Source: Spirochaetota bacterium (GTDB taxonomy: Bacteria > Spirochaetota > UBA4802 > JAFGJZ01). From it: a stretch of DNA of 64,000 nucleotides. Location: NCBI GenBank assembly GCA_016934935.1, contig JAFGRW010000132.1:1-64000 (forward strand). The letters are read 5' to 3'. A program made the translations under genes and the position numbers. Of this stretch, positions 17,106-26,162 are shown piece by piece. Each line of letters starts with the position of its first letter. The stretch's first letter is position 1. Under the pieces are notes generated by a model. The model saw nothing but the letters and a program-made list of their open reading frames with translations, was not told the DNA's origin and made no database searches.

Positions 17106-17696
17106 TTATATGGGATTAGGCATTTTTTTTATACCATCTTTAAAAATACTGAATCTTGCTCTGAATCCGCCGTTTACAGACCAACCCCTTGATGTAATGT
17201 ACCAGTGGTCTGATTCAATAAATTCAGCAACACGATAAACTTTACGATAAAAAACTTCCCCACCCAAAAAAACACTGGATTCATCATTAATGATAAAATC
17301 AAGGTCTGCTCCTGATCGTCCAGTTGTTGTCGCGTTATTAAAAAAGAAGGTAGAAAGTTCTCCTCCGCCATAAATACTGAGGATTTTGTTATTGAATGGA
17401 TAATAACGTAAACCTGCACCCAAACCAAAATCAAAGAAAAAATCAGTTAAGCCCCAGGTCAAGTTAGAATTAGAATAGAGGTACATTCCACTAAAAAAAA
17501 CATTTGTTGCAGATTCAAAAAAAGGAACACAGCCAATATAAAAATCCTCGTTTTCAAATTCGGCTTTCATTAACTTTACGCCCCAGGAAGCACTGGCTTT
17601 ATCAGAAGAATCCGCTGGTTGTTCGGTTTGTCCAGTTAGATTTAAAGAGATAAAAAAAGATAGAAAGGAAATTAATAGGTATTTATTAATAAGCAT
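17106..17696 (-). CDS. Hypothetical outer-membrane protein
   Basis: About 196 residues with a signal peptide (about 1-23, cleavage near LTGQ) and repeated amphipathic beta strands with aromatic girdles (VFFSGMYLYSN, FFFDFGLGAGLRYYPF, SVFLGGEVFYRKVY, WSVNGGFRARFSIF), as in small eight-stranded outer-membrane barrels. The frame opens at 17717, but GGAG lies 8 bases before the ATG at 17696, so the shorter form is preferred. No family name can be given. Confidence 0.6.
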   Translation of the reverse strand: MLINKYLLISFLSFFISLNLTGQTEQPADSSDKASASWGVKLMKAEFENEDFYIGCVPFFESATNVFFSGMYLYSNSNLTWGLTDFFFDFGLGAGLRYYPFNNKILSIYGGGELSTFFFNNATTTGRSGADLDFIINDESSVFLGGEVFYRKVYRVAEFIESDHWYITSRGWSVNGGFRARFSIFKDGIKKMPNPI

Positions 17697-17740
17697 ATAA
17701 TAACTCCGTTTTCTCATTTTTGCGCTACAAATTGACGACC

Positions 17741-18136
17741 TTATTTCCCTGTTAAGGTAATGAACACTTTTCGGTTTCGAGGGCCATCAAACTCACAGAA
17801 AAAAACACCTTGCCATGTACCTAAAACCGGTGTTCCGTTTTCAACTATAATTTGCTCGGAACAGCCTATCAAGGACGATTTAAGATGGCTTGGCGAGTTT
17901 CCTTCCATATGTCTAAAAGGGAGTTTTTCGAAACCAAGAGAGTTAAGACCGGTTATCATGTCAGTAATAACATCCGGATCTGCGTTTTCGTTTATGGTAA
18001 TCGCTGCAGTTGTATGCGGGGTGTATACTACACATATGCCGTTTTTAATATTTGAATCTTTGATGACTTTACGGACATCGGCAGTAATGTCAATTAATTG
18101 ATCGTGAGAACCTGTTTTTAACTGAATAGTTGTCAT
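17741..18136 (-). CDS. YjbQ/UPF0047 family protein
   Basis: A 131-residue YjbQ-type protein, matching the whole family length. Signature segments are visible: VYTPHTTAAITINENADPDV, GNSPSHLKSSLIG and VLGTWQGVFFCEFDGPR, which contain the conserved His and acidic residues around a presumed metal or phosphate site. The family has weak thiamine-phosphate synthase activity in some bacteria, but its main role is unsettled. The ATG is at 18136 with AAAGGA upstream; an in-frame TTG at 18157 would overlap lysC. It follows lysC by 7 bases and is probably in the same operon. Confidence 0.85.
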   Translation of the reverse strand: MTTIQLKTGSHDQLIDITADVRKVIKDSNIKNGICVVYTPHTTAAITINENADPDVITDMITGLNSLGFEKLPFRHMEGNSPSHLKSSLIGCSEQIIVENGTPVLGTWQGVFFCEFDGPRNRKVFITLTGK

Positions 18137-18143
18137 AATCGGA

Positions 18144-19403
18144 TTATCCTTTAACAAGAAATTGAACAGTATGGCGCGTTCTCTCTTCTAATAGCACTGT
18201 TTTATTTTTAAGCAAAGTACTGATTGTGTTGTCGTTATAGTGCCAAATGGTTATCAATTCAGTGTTTTCATTATACTTTACTGAAAAATCAATCGAGAGT
18301 GCCTGAATAATATTTTTGATTCTGCTATTTGTGTCAAGACAAAGTGAAAAAGAGAGGGCGCTGTTTTGCATCATGTTAATTTTTAATGAATTATCAGCAA
18401 TCAGTGCGAAAATAAAACTAAGGGATTTTTCGGTAACAAAAGAAAAATCTTTCGGAGAAATAGTTAGAAGTATTAATTGCTTTTTTATAATGAAAGACGG
18501 AACCTTTGTGTGAGATGAAACTTCTGAAATTTTTGTGCCAGTCCCGGATGGCTGAATAAAGGATTTAACGTAAAGGGGAATACCTTTGTTTTGAAGCGGC
18601 TTGACGGTTTTAGGGTGAATAACTTTCGCTCCATAATAGGCTAATTCGATAGCGTCATGATATGATAAAAAATCTATTTTTACAGCATCAGGAAAAAAAA
18701 GTGGATCCGCGTTTAGAATTCCCGGTACATCTTTCCAGACAGTTACTTCTTTAGCATCTGTACAAAATGCGAAAATAGAGGCGCTAAAATCAGAACCTTC
18801 TCGGCCCAGAGTAGTTGTGGTTTTGTCTTCTGTGCCTCCAATAAATCCTTGTGTTACATAAATATTACCCGGATGAGCCTTTATTTTTGAATCAATATTT
18901 GTTTTAGTAATATCCCATTTTATGGATGCTGATCGGTAAGAGGAGTCTGTTATTATAATTTTTCTAGAGTCTAGCAGGGTGTTGGAAAAGCCGTTTATTT
19001 CAAGAAAAGATGATAAAAATCTTGATGACAAAAGTTCACCATATGAGACTATCTGATCATACTCGTAATCATAATTATCGGAAACATTTTGTTGCAACCG
19101 CTCGTTAAGTTTATATAGTATATCCATAATTTCAATATGCTTTAGTGAAGCAACGCCGAAAAGTTTGATACTTTGAAGATAATGAAAATCACGAGTCTGT
19201 TTGTATAAATTTTTTACTTCTTCAATATTATGTTCAAAATATGCATCGGTTAATTTTTCCAGAAGGTTGGTTGTTTTACCCATAGCCGAAATTACAATAA
19301 CAAGAGTGTCGTGCTTTGCAGTTTGGTTATTAAGAATATTGGTAACAGAAGAAAAAGATTCAGCGTTTTTTACCGAAGCTCCGCCAAATTTGAATATTTT
19401 CAT
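18144..19403 (-). CDS. lysC: Aspartate kinase
   Basis: Phosphorylates aspartate, the entry to lysine, threonine, methionine and diaminopimelate synthesis. The 419-residue protein starts with FKFGGASVKN (nucleotide loop) and has VTQGFIGGTEDKTTTTLGREGSDFSA, split here into the conserved GF-G and GRGGSD-type segments, then VTVWKDVPG and ELAYYGAKVIHPKT. A regulatory ACT-like region follows from about 300. It is the monofunctional form, without a homoserine dehydrogenase domain. The ATG has AAGGAA upstream. Confidence 0.9.
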   Translation of the reverse strand: MKIFKFGGASVKNAESFSSVTNILNNQTAKHDTLVIVISAMGKTTNLLEKLTDAYFEHNIEEVKNLYKQTRDFHYLQSIKLFGVASLKHIEIMDILYKLNERLQQNVSDNYDYEYDQIVSYGELLSSRFLSSFLEINGFSNTLLDSRKIIITDSSYRSASIKWDITKTNIDSKIKAHPGNIYVTQGFIGGTEDKTTTTLGREGSDFSASIFAFCTDAKEVTVWKDVPGILNADPLFFPDAVKIDFLSYHDAIELAYYGAKVIHPKTVKPLQNKGIPLYVKSFIQPSGTGTKISEVSSHTKVPSFIIKKQLILLTISPKDFSFVTEKSLSFIFALIADNSLKINMMQNSALSFSLCLDTNSRIKNIIQALSIDFSVKYNENTELITIWHYNDNTISTLLKNKTVLLEERTRHTVQFLVKG

Positions 19404-19492
19404 GCCGGTTCCTTAATTGTTGTTTAAGATATAATTAATACGGTATTCTATCAGAAAGCAAAATATGATTCTGTAAAGTGTATATTTGCAAC

Positions 19493-19628
19493 ATGATCAT
19501 GATAAGATAATTCTTCATGATAGTACAAGAGTAAATTCTTGAAGTACTATTTTTTAACTCTTTTTTGTTTGACTTTGGATATATTTTATCATGATCATTC
19601 AATAATAAGCCTAGCCGGGCTTATTATT
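19493..19628. repeat. Nested inverted repeats in the lysC / HD-GYP intergenic region
   Basis: A perfect 13-bp inverted repeat, ATGATCATGATAA (19493-19505) and its complement (19586-19598), encloses a hairpin TAGTAC...GTACTA at 19521-19549 followed by six T. Immediately downstream is a perfect 11-bp stem AATAATAAGCC/GGCTTATTATT (19601-19628) with no T run. The pieces could form alternative structures in a plus-strand leader of the operon at 19702, or be a terminator plus operator. Confidence 0.6.
19521..19555 (+). terminator. Terminator-like hairpin in leader region
   Basis: TAGTAC with AAGA on the 5' side pairs TCTT and GTACTA on the 3' side, followed by TTTTTT. There is no plus-strand gene upstream within 4 kb, so if it is transcribed it would act as an attenuator ahead of the HD-GYP operon, or end a small RNA. 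Confidence 0.45.
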
Positions 19629-19701
19629 CTTAGCTAATTGTATGCAACAAGAATGTTGATGTCTGTTATCGGAACAGAATAGATTATATAGAGGTGTAGT
19701 T

Positions 19702-20598
19702 ATGAATATCTCCGAGGCGCTAAAAAAAAGAGGGCTTTCTGTTATTGAATCCCTGTTCAGTGATTTGCATAGCGGTAAAGATCTTGATATGGAATCGGCA
19801 GAAAAATTAATAGATTCCCTGATACAGGAAATTTCACACCAGAAAGAGGGAATGCTCTATTTGCCAGATCCGGAAAAAACCTCGGAATATTTGATTTACC
19901 ATACATTACACGTTTTGATGTTATCACTCATCATGGGATACAGAACAGGAATAGAGGGTATGGAGCTTAGAGCTCTTGGCCTTGGAGCAGTGCTTCACGA
20001 TCTGGGGAAAATTAATACACCTGAAAACCTGGTCTGGAAACAGGACGGCGATAATGAGTACGAAAAAACTGTTTTATCCGAACATCCGGAAATGGTTATT
20101 CACTGGCTTACACAGAAAAATATAATTTCGGATGAGATACTCGTAATAATAAAAGCCCATCATGAACGCTATGATGGGCTTGGATATCCGGCAGGTGTTT
20201 CAACCCGCGATTTTAACCAATCTTCGAATATTGTTTCAATATGTAATTATTATAGTTTTTTAACAATAAACATAACAGAAAAACCAGGAGAAGAACCCAG
20301 AAATGCTTTTTTTACGATTAGTAAAGAGATGGGAAAGCGCTTCTCTCCAAAAATAATTAATCAGTTTATTTCGGTAATGGGACCTATGCTTATGGATGGT
20401 CCTATTTACCGTAAAACAGCTTTAGTTTTGCTTGACACTAAAGAGGTCGCTGCTGTTGTTAAGACTAACGGTTTTGCCGACACATTGCCGGAAATAATCG
20501 TTTTGACAAACTGTCAGGGTAAAAAGTTGGAGCGTCCGGTAAGTGTTGACCTGAAAAAAGACGGGAGCCGGCGCATAATAAAATTATTAAAGGCCTGA
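19702..20598 (+). CDS. HD-GYP domain phosphodiesterase
   Basis: A 298-residue protein. The HD-GYP core (about 65-200) has the metal ligands HDLGK at about 99-103 and the HHERYDGLGYP box at about 153-163, both intact, so cyclic di-GMP hydrolysis is likely. The N-terminal ~60 residues and C-terminal ~80 residues have no recognised domain. GAGGTG lies 6 bases before the ATG. Next to it, 3 bases after its stop, begins a sigma-54 activator, and Lon and a ComFB-like protein follow in the same direction. Confidence 0.85.
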   Translation: MNISEALKKRGLSVIESLFSDLHSGKDLDMESAEKLIDSLIQEISHQKEGMLYLPDPEKTSEYLIYHTLHVLMLSLIMGYRTGIEGMELRALGLGAVLHDLGKINTPENLVWKQDGDNEYEKTVLSEHPEMVIHWLTQKNIISDEILVIIKAHHERYDGLGYPAGVSTRDFNQSSNIVSICNYYSFLTINITEKPGEEPRNAFFTISKEMGKRFSPKIINQFISVMGPMLMDGPIYRKTALVLLDTKEVAAVVKTNGFADTLPEIIVLTNCQGKKLERPVSVDLKKDGSRRIIKLLKA

Positions 20599-20601
20599 TT
20601 A

Positions 20602-22125
20602 ATGCGGCAAAATATTGACTATCTATATGCTGTTGGTGATATCTTCACCTCGGGGAATAATCTTGATGATCTGTTAAAAGAAGCGATAGAGCTGACTTTA
20701 AAAAAGCTGTCAATTATCAGATTAATGGTGCACATATATCAGGATGATATCGAAGAGATAGTTGTTGATATCTATTCAGGTTATTCGGCTGACGAGATTA
20801 AAAGGGGAGTTTACAAAAAAGGTGAGGGAATTGTTGGAAAGGTAATCAGTGATGGTAAACCTGTAATAATTCCAAGAATAGGCAGTTGTCCGGAATTTCT
20901 TAACAAAACGGGATCGAGAAGCACTCAGGCAGATCTTGATGGTGCATTTGTATGTGTTCCGGTTAGACTCAAAGATAATACTATAGGAACAATTTCGGCG
21001 GATTTTTCGGATGTCGAAGAAGATTTCTTAAGCTATGCTGCAGAACAGCTTGCGGTAATTGCAATTTTAAGCGCTCATGAGATAAGCAGCCGTATTGAAA
21101 AACAGAAAAGTGAAAGGCAGCTTGTTGAAGAGAACAGGCGATTGAATGCCCGTTTAAGCGAAAAAATAAAAAACATAAAAATTATTGGTAATTCTGTTTT
21201 AATGCATGAGCTGTTTGAAAAAATAGCGTTGGTAAGTGAAACAAACACAACTGTTTTGATTACAGGAGAGAGTGGAACTGGCAAAGAACTTGTCGCTGAT
21301 GCGATACAGAAAAACAGTTTGCGAAGTGATAAACCATTTATAAAAGTGAATGTTGCGGCTTTACCTGAGAATCTTATAGAAAGCGAACTTTTTGGTCATG
21401 AAAAAGGCTCTTTTACGGGTGCTGTACAGACAAAAAAGGGGCGTTTTGAACTGGCCAATGGTGGAACAATATTCCTGGATGAAATTGGAGACTTGGCACT
21501 TCCTTTACAGGTTAAACTTTTACGGGTTCTGCAGGAGAGATTTGTCGAAAGAGTAGGAGGGGTAGAACCTATTCCTATTGATGTCAGGGTAATCGCGGCA
21601 ACTCATCAGAATCTTGAAAAAAAGATAGAGCTTAATGAATTTCGCAGCGATCTTTATTACAGATTAAATGTGTTTCCGGTTAATGTTCCTGCTCTAAGAG
21701 AGAGAAAAGCTGATATACTTGCATTGGTGAACCACTTTTGCGAAAAATTTTCAAAAGAGACTCAAAAGAGCATAAACAGGGTCTCTTCTGAAGCAATCGA
21801 TATGCTTGTTGCTTATCATTGGCCCGGGAATATCAGGGAATTGGAAAATTGTATAAACAGAGCTGTAATTCTTGCAGAAGAGGGGGTCATTCGCAGTTAT
21901 CATCTGCCTCCTACTTTACAGATTGCTGAAAATGTTTCCGGGTCGAGTTCTTTTGAAAACATGGTTAATAATTTTGAAAAAGAGATAATCATTGATTATC
22001 TTAAAATAACAGAGGGCAATATTTCCAAAGCAGCGGAAATGCTTGGAACAACTAAAAGAATTTTAACATATAAAGTAAAAAAACTTGAAATAGATTGTGA
22101 CCGTTTTAAAAAAATAAGATCCTGA
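20602..22125 (+). CDS. Sigma-54-dependent transcriptional activator (GAF-AAA+-Fis)
   Basis: A 507-residue enhancer-binding protein: N-terminal GAF domain (about 1-160) that may bind a small ligand, AAA+ domain (about 190-430) with Walker A GESGTGKE near 221, GSFTGA sigma-54-contact loop near 270 (variant of GAFTGA), Walker B FLDEIGDL, and an arginine finger region. A Fis-type helix-turn-helix is at about 465-505 ([20 protein letters not shown]). No receiver domain, so it is controlled by ligand rather than phosphorylation. It starts 3 bases after the HD-GYP gene. Target promoters were not found by eye. Confidence 0.92.
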   Translation: MRQNIDYLYAVGDIFTSGNNLDDLLKEAIELTLKKLSIIRLMVHIYQDDIEEIVVDIYSGYSADEIKRGVYKKGEGIVGKVISDGKPVIIPRIGSCPEFLNKTGSRSTQADLDGAFVCVPVRLKDNTIGTISADFSDVEEDFLSYAAEQLAVIAILSAHEISSRIEKQKSERQLVEENRRLNARLSEKIKNIKIIGNSVLMHELFEKIALVSETNTTVLITGESGTGKELVADAIQKNSLRSDKPFIKVNVAALPENLIESELFGHEKGSFTGAVQTKKGRFELANGGTIFLDEIGDLALPLQVKLLRVLQERFVERVGGVEPIPIDVRVIAATHQNLEKKIELNEFRSDLYYRLNVFPVNVPALRERKADILALVNHFCEKFSKETQKSINRVSSEAIDMLVAYHWPGNIRELENCINRAVILAEEGVIRSYHLPPTLQIAENVSGSSSFENMVNNFEKEIIIDYLKITEGNISKAAEMLGTTKRILTYKVKKLEIDCDRFKKIRS

Positions 22126-22163
22126 AATTTTCAGTTACAACAAATTTATAAACAGAGGTTCTA

Positions 22164-24575
22164 ATGAGTAAGGATAACAAGAACAATGAAGAAATAACAA
22201 TTCCTTCAGAGAGTCTTGAAAATGATCTTGTTTCAATTGATCATATTCTACCGAAACAGATTCATATTATTCCCATCAGGTATCGTCCGATTTTTCCGGG
22301 AATAATCACACCCTTGATTATATCAAAAGGGCGTTTTTCTGATGCTATCGATCAGGTGCTTGATAATTCCAGATCAATAGGTCTTGTTTTGCTGCGGGAT
22401 GATGAAGTTGATGATATAAAGCCTCAGAATATATTTCAGATTGGTACAGGCGCAAAAATTCTTAAAAAGATAAAACTGCCAGATGGCGGAATAAATGTTC
22501 TAATAAACTCTTTGAAAAGATTCCGTATTGTCAAAGTAATACAGGAGAAGCCTTACCTTATAGCTGAAGTTGAATATCTTGATGATAAGCTTCCGCCTAA
22601 ATCAAGACGTAACGAGCTGAAGGCATTTACTCGTTCTGTTCTGAGTCAGCTTAAGCAGTTATCCGAGAACAACCCTCTTTTCACTGAAGAGATGAAACTT
22701 ACCATGGTTAATGTTGATGAACCTGGTAAAATTGGTGATTTTGTATCTTCGATACTTAATCTGGAAAAAGAAGAGTATCAAACTATTCTGGAAACGCTTG
22801 ATGTTGTCGAAAGATTACGTCTGGTTTTACATATGCTTCAAAAAGAGCTGGAAGTTATTGAGATACAGAAAAAAATCCAGAATCAGATAAATGATAAAAT
22901 AGATAAGCAGCAAAGAGAATATTTTTTAAGAGAACAGCTTAAGGTTATAAAGCAGGAGCTTGGACTTGATGCTGATGAACGCAGCCGAGAGATTAGTGAA
23001 ATGGAAGCGATTATCAGTGAACTTGACGTCGAAGAAGAGGTATTGGAGAAGCTGACTGAAGAGATTGAAAAGCTTAAAAATATGGAACCCAATTCTTCTG
23101 AATATACAGTTACAAGAAATTATCTGGATATTCTTTTAGCTCTTCCATGGAACGAAAAATCTGAAGATAATCTGGATCTTGACAGGTCAGAAAAGATTCT
23201 TAATAAAGATCACTTTGGTCTTGATGATGTGAAGGAGCGTATTCTTGAGTTTTTAGCCGTGAGGAAATTAAAACCGGATGCTTCGGGTTCAATAGTCTGT
23301 CTTGTGGGGCCTCCGGGAGTTGGCAAAACATCTCTTGGAAAATCCATTGCAAGAGCTCTTAATCGAAAATTTTTCAGAATGTCTCTTGGTGGAATGCGTG
23401 ATGAAGCCGAAATAAAGGGTCACCGTCGAACTTATGTCGGGGCAATGCCGGGCAAAATAATGCAGGGTATTAAAATATGCAAGACGAAAAATCCTGTCTT
23501 TATGCTCGACGAAATCGATAAACTGGGGCAAAGTTATCAGGGCGATCCGGCTTCGGCACTTCTGGAAGTGCTTGATCCCGAACAGAATTCGACATTCAGG
23601 GATCACTATCTGGATGTTCCCTTTGATTTATCGGATGTGTTTTTTTTGACAACAGCCAACTCTCTCGATACAATACCGAGGGTTCTGCTTGATCGAATGG
23701 AGGTTATCAGGTTATCGGGTTATATTTCGGAAGAGAAATACGAAATAGCCAAACGGTATCTGCTTCCAAAACAGCTAGAAAAACATGGATTGCTTAAAAA
23801 CGATGTGAAGATTGATAAAAACGGTTATATGTTTTTAATTCAATCCTATGCACGCGAGGCGGGTGTTCGTAATTTGGAGCGCGTCGTGGAAAAAATATGT
23901 CGGAAAACAGCTTCGATAAAGGCGAGAAAAAATAAATTACCGGGTGATAATCTGTCTTATGAGCAAATTCGTGAATATTTAGGCTCGGAGCGTTTTGTAG
24001 ACGATGAAAAATTCGAAATAGACCGACCAGGGCTTATAAATGGACTTGCCTGGACTTCCATGGGAGGAGCAATTCTCGTTGTGGAGGCCATATCCATTAA
24101 ACAGACAAAAAACGCCGGTTTAAAACTTACAGGTCAGCTGGGTGATGTTATGTCAGAGTCAGCAAATATTGCTTACAGTTTCATAAGGCAGTATTTATCT
24201 GAAGACGAAGAGATGGCAAAACTTTTCGATAGCTGCCTGATTCACCTGCATGTTCCGGCTGGAGCAACACCTAAAGATGGGCCTTCTGCGGGTATAACCA
24301 TGGCATCGGCGATATATTCGCTTGTAACTAAACGGATAGCAAAAAAATCATTTGCAATGACCGGAGAGTTGACACTTTCAGGGAAAGTTTTTCCTATAGG
24401 TGGCCTTAAAGAGAAACTAATCGCGGCAAAACGCGCAAAAATAAAAAATATTATTTACCCGTCATTAAATGAGAAAAACCTGGAAGAGGTTCCGGATAAC
24501 GTAAAAAAAGGATTAAAGTTTTATCCTGTTTCAGAGATTTCAGAGGTTCTGGAGATTCTTTTTCCTAAAAAATAA
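22164..24575 (+). CDS. lon: ATP-dependent protease Lon
   Basis: Lon degrades misfolded and regulatory proteins in the cytoplasm as a hexamer. The 803-residue protein has the N-terminal substrate domain (about 30-235), a coiled-coil linker (about 235-330), AAA+ domain with Walker A GPPGVGKTS near 381 and Walker B MLDEIDKL, and the protease domain with catalytic S708 in PKDGPSAG and K751 in GGLKEKL. All key residues are present. An AGAGGT precedes the ATG. It is 38 bases downstream of the sigma-54 activator. Confidence 0.96.
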   Translation: MSKDNKNNEEITIPSESLENDLVSIDHILPKQIHIIPIRYRPIFPGIITPLIISKGRFSDAIDQVLDNSRSIGLVLLRDDEVDDIKPQNIFQIGTGAKILKKIKLPDGGINVLINSLKRFRIVKVIQEKPYLIAEVEYLDDKLPPKSRRNELKAFTRSVLSQLKQLSENNPLFTEEMKLTMVNVDEPGKIGDFVSSILNLEKEEYQTILETLDVVERLRLVLHMLQKELEVIEIQKKIQNQINDKIDKQQREYFLREQLKVIKQELGLDADERSREISEMEAIISELDVEEEVLEKLTEEIEKLKNMEPNSSEYTVTRNYLDILLALPWNEKSEDNLDLDRSEKILNKDHFGLDDVKERILEFLAVRKLKPDASGSIVCLVGPPGVGKTSLGKSIARALNRKFFRMSLGGMRDEAEIKGHRRTYVGAMPGKIMQGIKICKTKNPVFMLDEIDKLGQSYQGDPASALLEVLDPEQNSTFRDHYLDVPFDLSDVFFLTTANSLDTIPRVLLDRMEVIRLSGYISEEKYEIAKRYLLPKQLEKHGLLKNDVKIDKNGYMFLIQSYAREAGVRNLERVVEKICRKTASIKARKNKLPGDNLSYEQIREYLGSERFVDDEKFEIDRPGLINGLAWTSMGGAILVVEAISIKQTKNAGLKLTGQLGDVMSESANIAYSFIRQYLSEDEEMAKLFDSCLIHLHVPAGATPKDGPSAGITMASAIYSLVTKRIAKKSFAMTGELTLSGKVFPIGGLKEKLIAAKRAKIKNIIYPSLNEKNLEEVPDNVKKGLKFYPVSEISEVLEILFPKK

Positions 24576-24587
24576 AAGGAGGGAGAA

Positions 24588-25259
24588 ATGAACATTAGAA
24601 ATATGATGGAAGGGATTGTATCATCCCTTGTTCTTGAAGTGTTGAAAAAAGAGGAGAGACTAAACGAGTCCAAAGAATATTTTGAAGATATTTGTGCATA
24701 TGTTTTAAACCGGTTACCCGCTAAATATGTGACAAGTGACAGGGGAATTCTTCATGGTATACTAGAGACAAAATTTTCTGCTCAACAAAAAAGTGATATA
24801 ATCATGCTTGTTTATGAAGCTATGACAATTATTCATGAAAGGCGTGATAAAAATCATAAACACATTCATATTTCAAAGGGCGCTCCAAATTTCTTCTTCC
24901 CTCACCTGCTTGGCGAAGTTTTGGAAAAAACAACTTTTTCCAAAATCCCAGGGGTAAAGGTTACTCTTTTAAAAGATAAGTCGCCGGTAAAAATGGTTTC
25001 AGATGGGTGGGATAACCCTTTTCATACAAACGATGGAACAGGCTCATACTATCATTTTTGGCCTTTGTTTGATGAAGAGAGTGATCCTCTGTTAGAACAA
25101 AAATTCCTGGTAACTTTTGAGCATGAAAAATTCAAGCCTTTTGAACAGGATATTTATGTTAGACCCGTCTCATTGACAAGTGGAGCGATAGAAACAAGAA
25201 TTGTAGCTGTTGTATTACTGGACTTGAAAGAGGGTGAAGATTTGTCGTTTCTTGAATAG
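24588..25259 (+). CDS. ComFB-domain protein with C-terminal beta domain
   Basis: The first ~75 residues match the late-competence ComFB domain: IRNMMEGIVSSLVLEVL, FEDICAYVLNRLPAKYVTS. The Cys pair of many ComFB proteins is absent. The second half (about 95-223; VKVTLLKDKSPVKMVSDGW, PLLEQKFLVTFEHEKF) is predicted to be an all-beta domain. ComFB proteins have been reported as cyclic-dinucleotide receptors, which fits the HD-GYP gene in this operon. AGGAGG lies 5 bases before the ATG, 12 bases after lon, so it is probably translated well and with lon. Confidence 0.7.
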   Translation: MNIRNMMEGIVSSLVLEVLKKEERLNESKEYFEDICAYVLNRLPAKYVTSDRGILHGILETKFSAQQKSDIIMLVYEAMTIIHERRDKNHKHIHISKGAPNFFFPHLLGEVLEKTTFSKIPGVKVTLLKDKSPVKMVSDGWDNPFHTNDGTGSYYHFWPLFDEESDPLLEQKFLVTFEHEKFKPFEQDIYVRPVSLTSGAIETRIVAVVLLDLKEGEDLSFLE

Positions 25260-25270
25260 TTGATGGATAT

Positions 25271-25735
25271 TTAACGGTTTTTCTCTTTTATTGCTCTTTC
25301 CATCTCTCTCTTGTCCTGCTTCTGTTTTATAGAGTGCCGTTTATCGTAAAGGGTTTTACCTTTGGCTAAGGCGAGCTCTATTTTTGCCTTTCCGTTTTTG
25401 AAGTAGAGTTTAAGCGGAACAAGAGTTAAACCCTTTTCCATGATTTTTCCGTAAAGCTTGCTTATCTCTCGTTTGTGTAGTAGAAGTTTTCGTGGTTGTG
25501 CAGGATCATGATTAAACCGATTTCCCTGTTCATAAGGAGAAATATTCATTTGCATAATATAAACTTCACCATCCCTGATTCTTCCGTAAGACTCGCTTAT
25601 ATTGACCTTTCCGTTTCGAATAGATTTAACTTCGGTTCCTTTTAAAACAATACCTGCTTCAAAAGTTTCTATGATATCATATTGAAAACGGGCTTTTTTA
25701 TTTTTTGCAATATCGAATTCTTTCTGTTGGCTCAT
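25271..25735 (-). CDS. smpB: SsrA-binding protein SmpB
   Basis: SmpB binds tmRNA and brings it to stalled ribosomes for trans-translation. The 154-residue protein has the full family pattern: [34 protein letters not shown], the [12 protein letters not shown]-like segment [12 protein letters not shown], and a basic C-terminal tail [19 protein letters not shown] that enters the decoding centre. It converges on the ComFB gene with 11 bases between stops. I looked for tmRNA in the adjacent gap and did not find it. Confidence 0.95.
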   Translation of the reverse strand: MSQQKEFDIAKNKKARFQYDIIETFEAGIVLKGTEVKSIRNGKVNISESYGRIRDGEVYIMQMNISPYEQGNRFNHDPAQPRKLLLHKREISKLYGKIMEKGLTLVPLKLYFKNGKAKIELALAKGKTLYDKRHSIKQKQDKREMERAIKEKNR

Positions 25736-26162
25736 GGTTTAAAACTAATCTCTTTATAATAAATGGTTTTTAAAAATACTGAAACAAGGCTAAATTATGG
25801 AGCCATTACTTGTTATATAGAGTCAATTACAATTTTTTCTTACAAATTGGTAAACTCGTCATGCAATTTGATAAGTAAGCGGCCTAAGCTGCGCAATCGG
25901 TAACAAAGCAGCCTGTTGATGTAGACGCTGTCTTGAAAAAGTCAAATATTACCAAAACAATGATATTTTGAAAATAAGTGAACTTTAGAAGTTCATTAAA
26001 AAGAGCATAAAAAATGAATTGGTAACTTGCATTAATCAAAACTCATACATATATTGTAGATAATGATTTGATAAGATACAGAATTCTTTGTATTTTTTTA
26101 ATTTATAATTAATTTTTTATAAACTCCTGATACAAAAGGATATTTTCCTAAATGTTACCAAT
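25736..26162. other. Intergenic region with repeated ATTGGTAA boxes
   Basis: No gene or RNA recognised. It holds exact ATTGGTAA at 25846-25853 and 26018-26025 and its complement at 26155-26162, directly before the ATG of the histidine kinase, plus near matches at 25896 (ATCGGTAA) and 25949 (TTACCAAA). A 7-bp stem TGAACTT/AAGTTCA is at 25979-25995. The boxes may be operator sites. No tmRNA signature is present. Confidence 0.4.

Noticed and set aside
20602-22125. A -24/-12 sigma-54 promoter for the activator's own operon
   Set aside because: No TGGCAC-N5-TTGC match was found by eye near 19404-19701 or elsewhere in intergenic gaps.
25736-26162. tmRNA gene next to smpB
   Set aside because: I looked for the tRNA-like ends and the tag-coding reading frame and did not find them.
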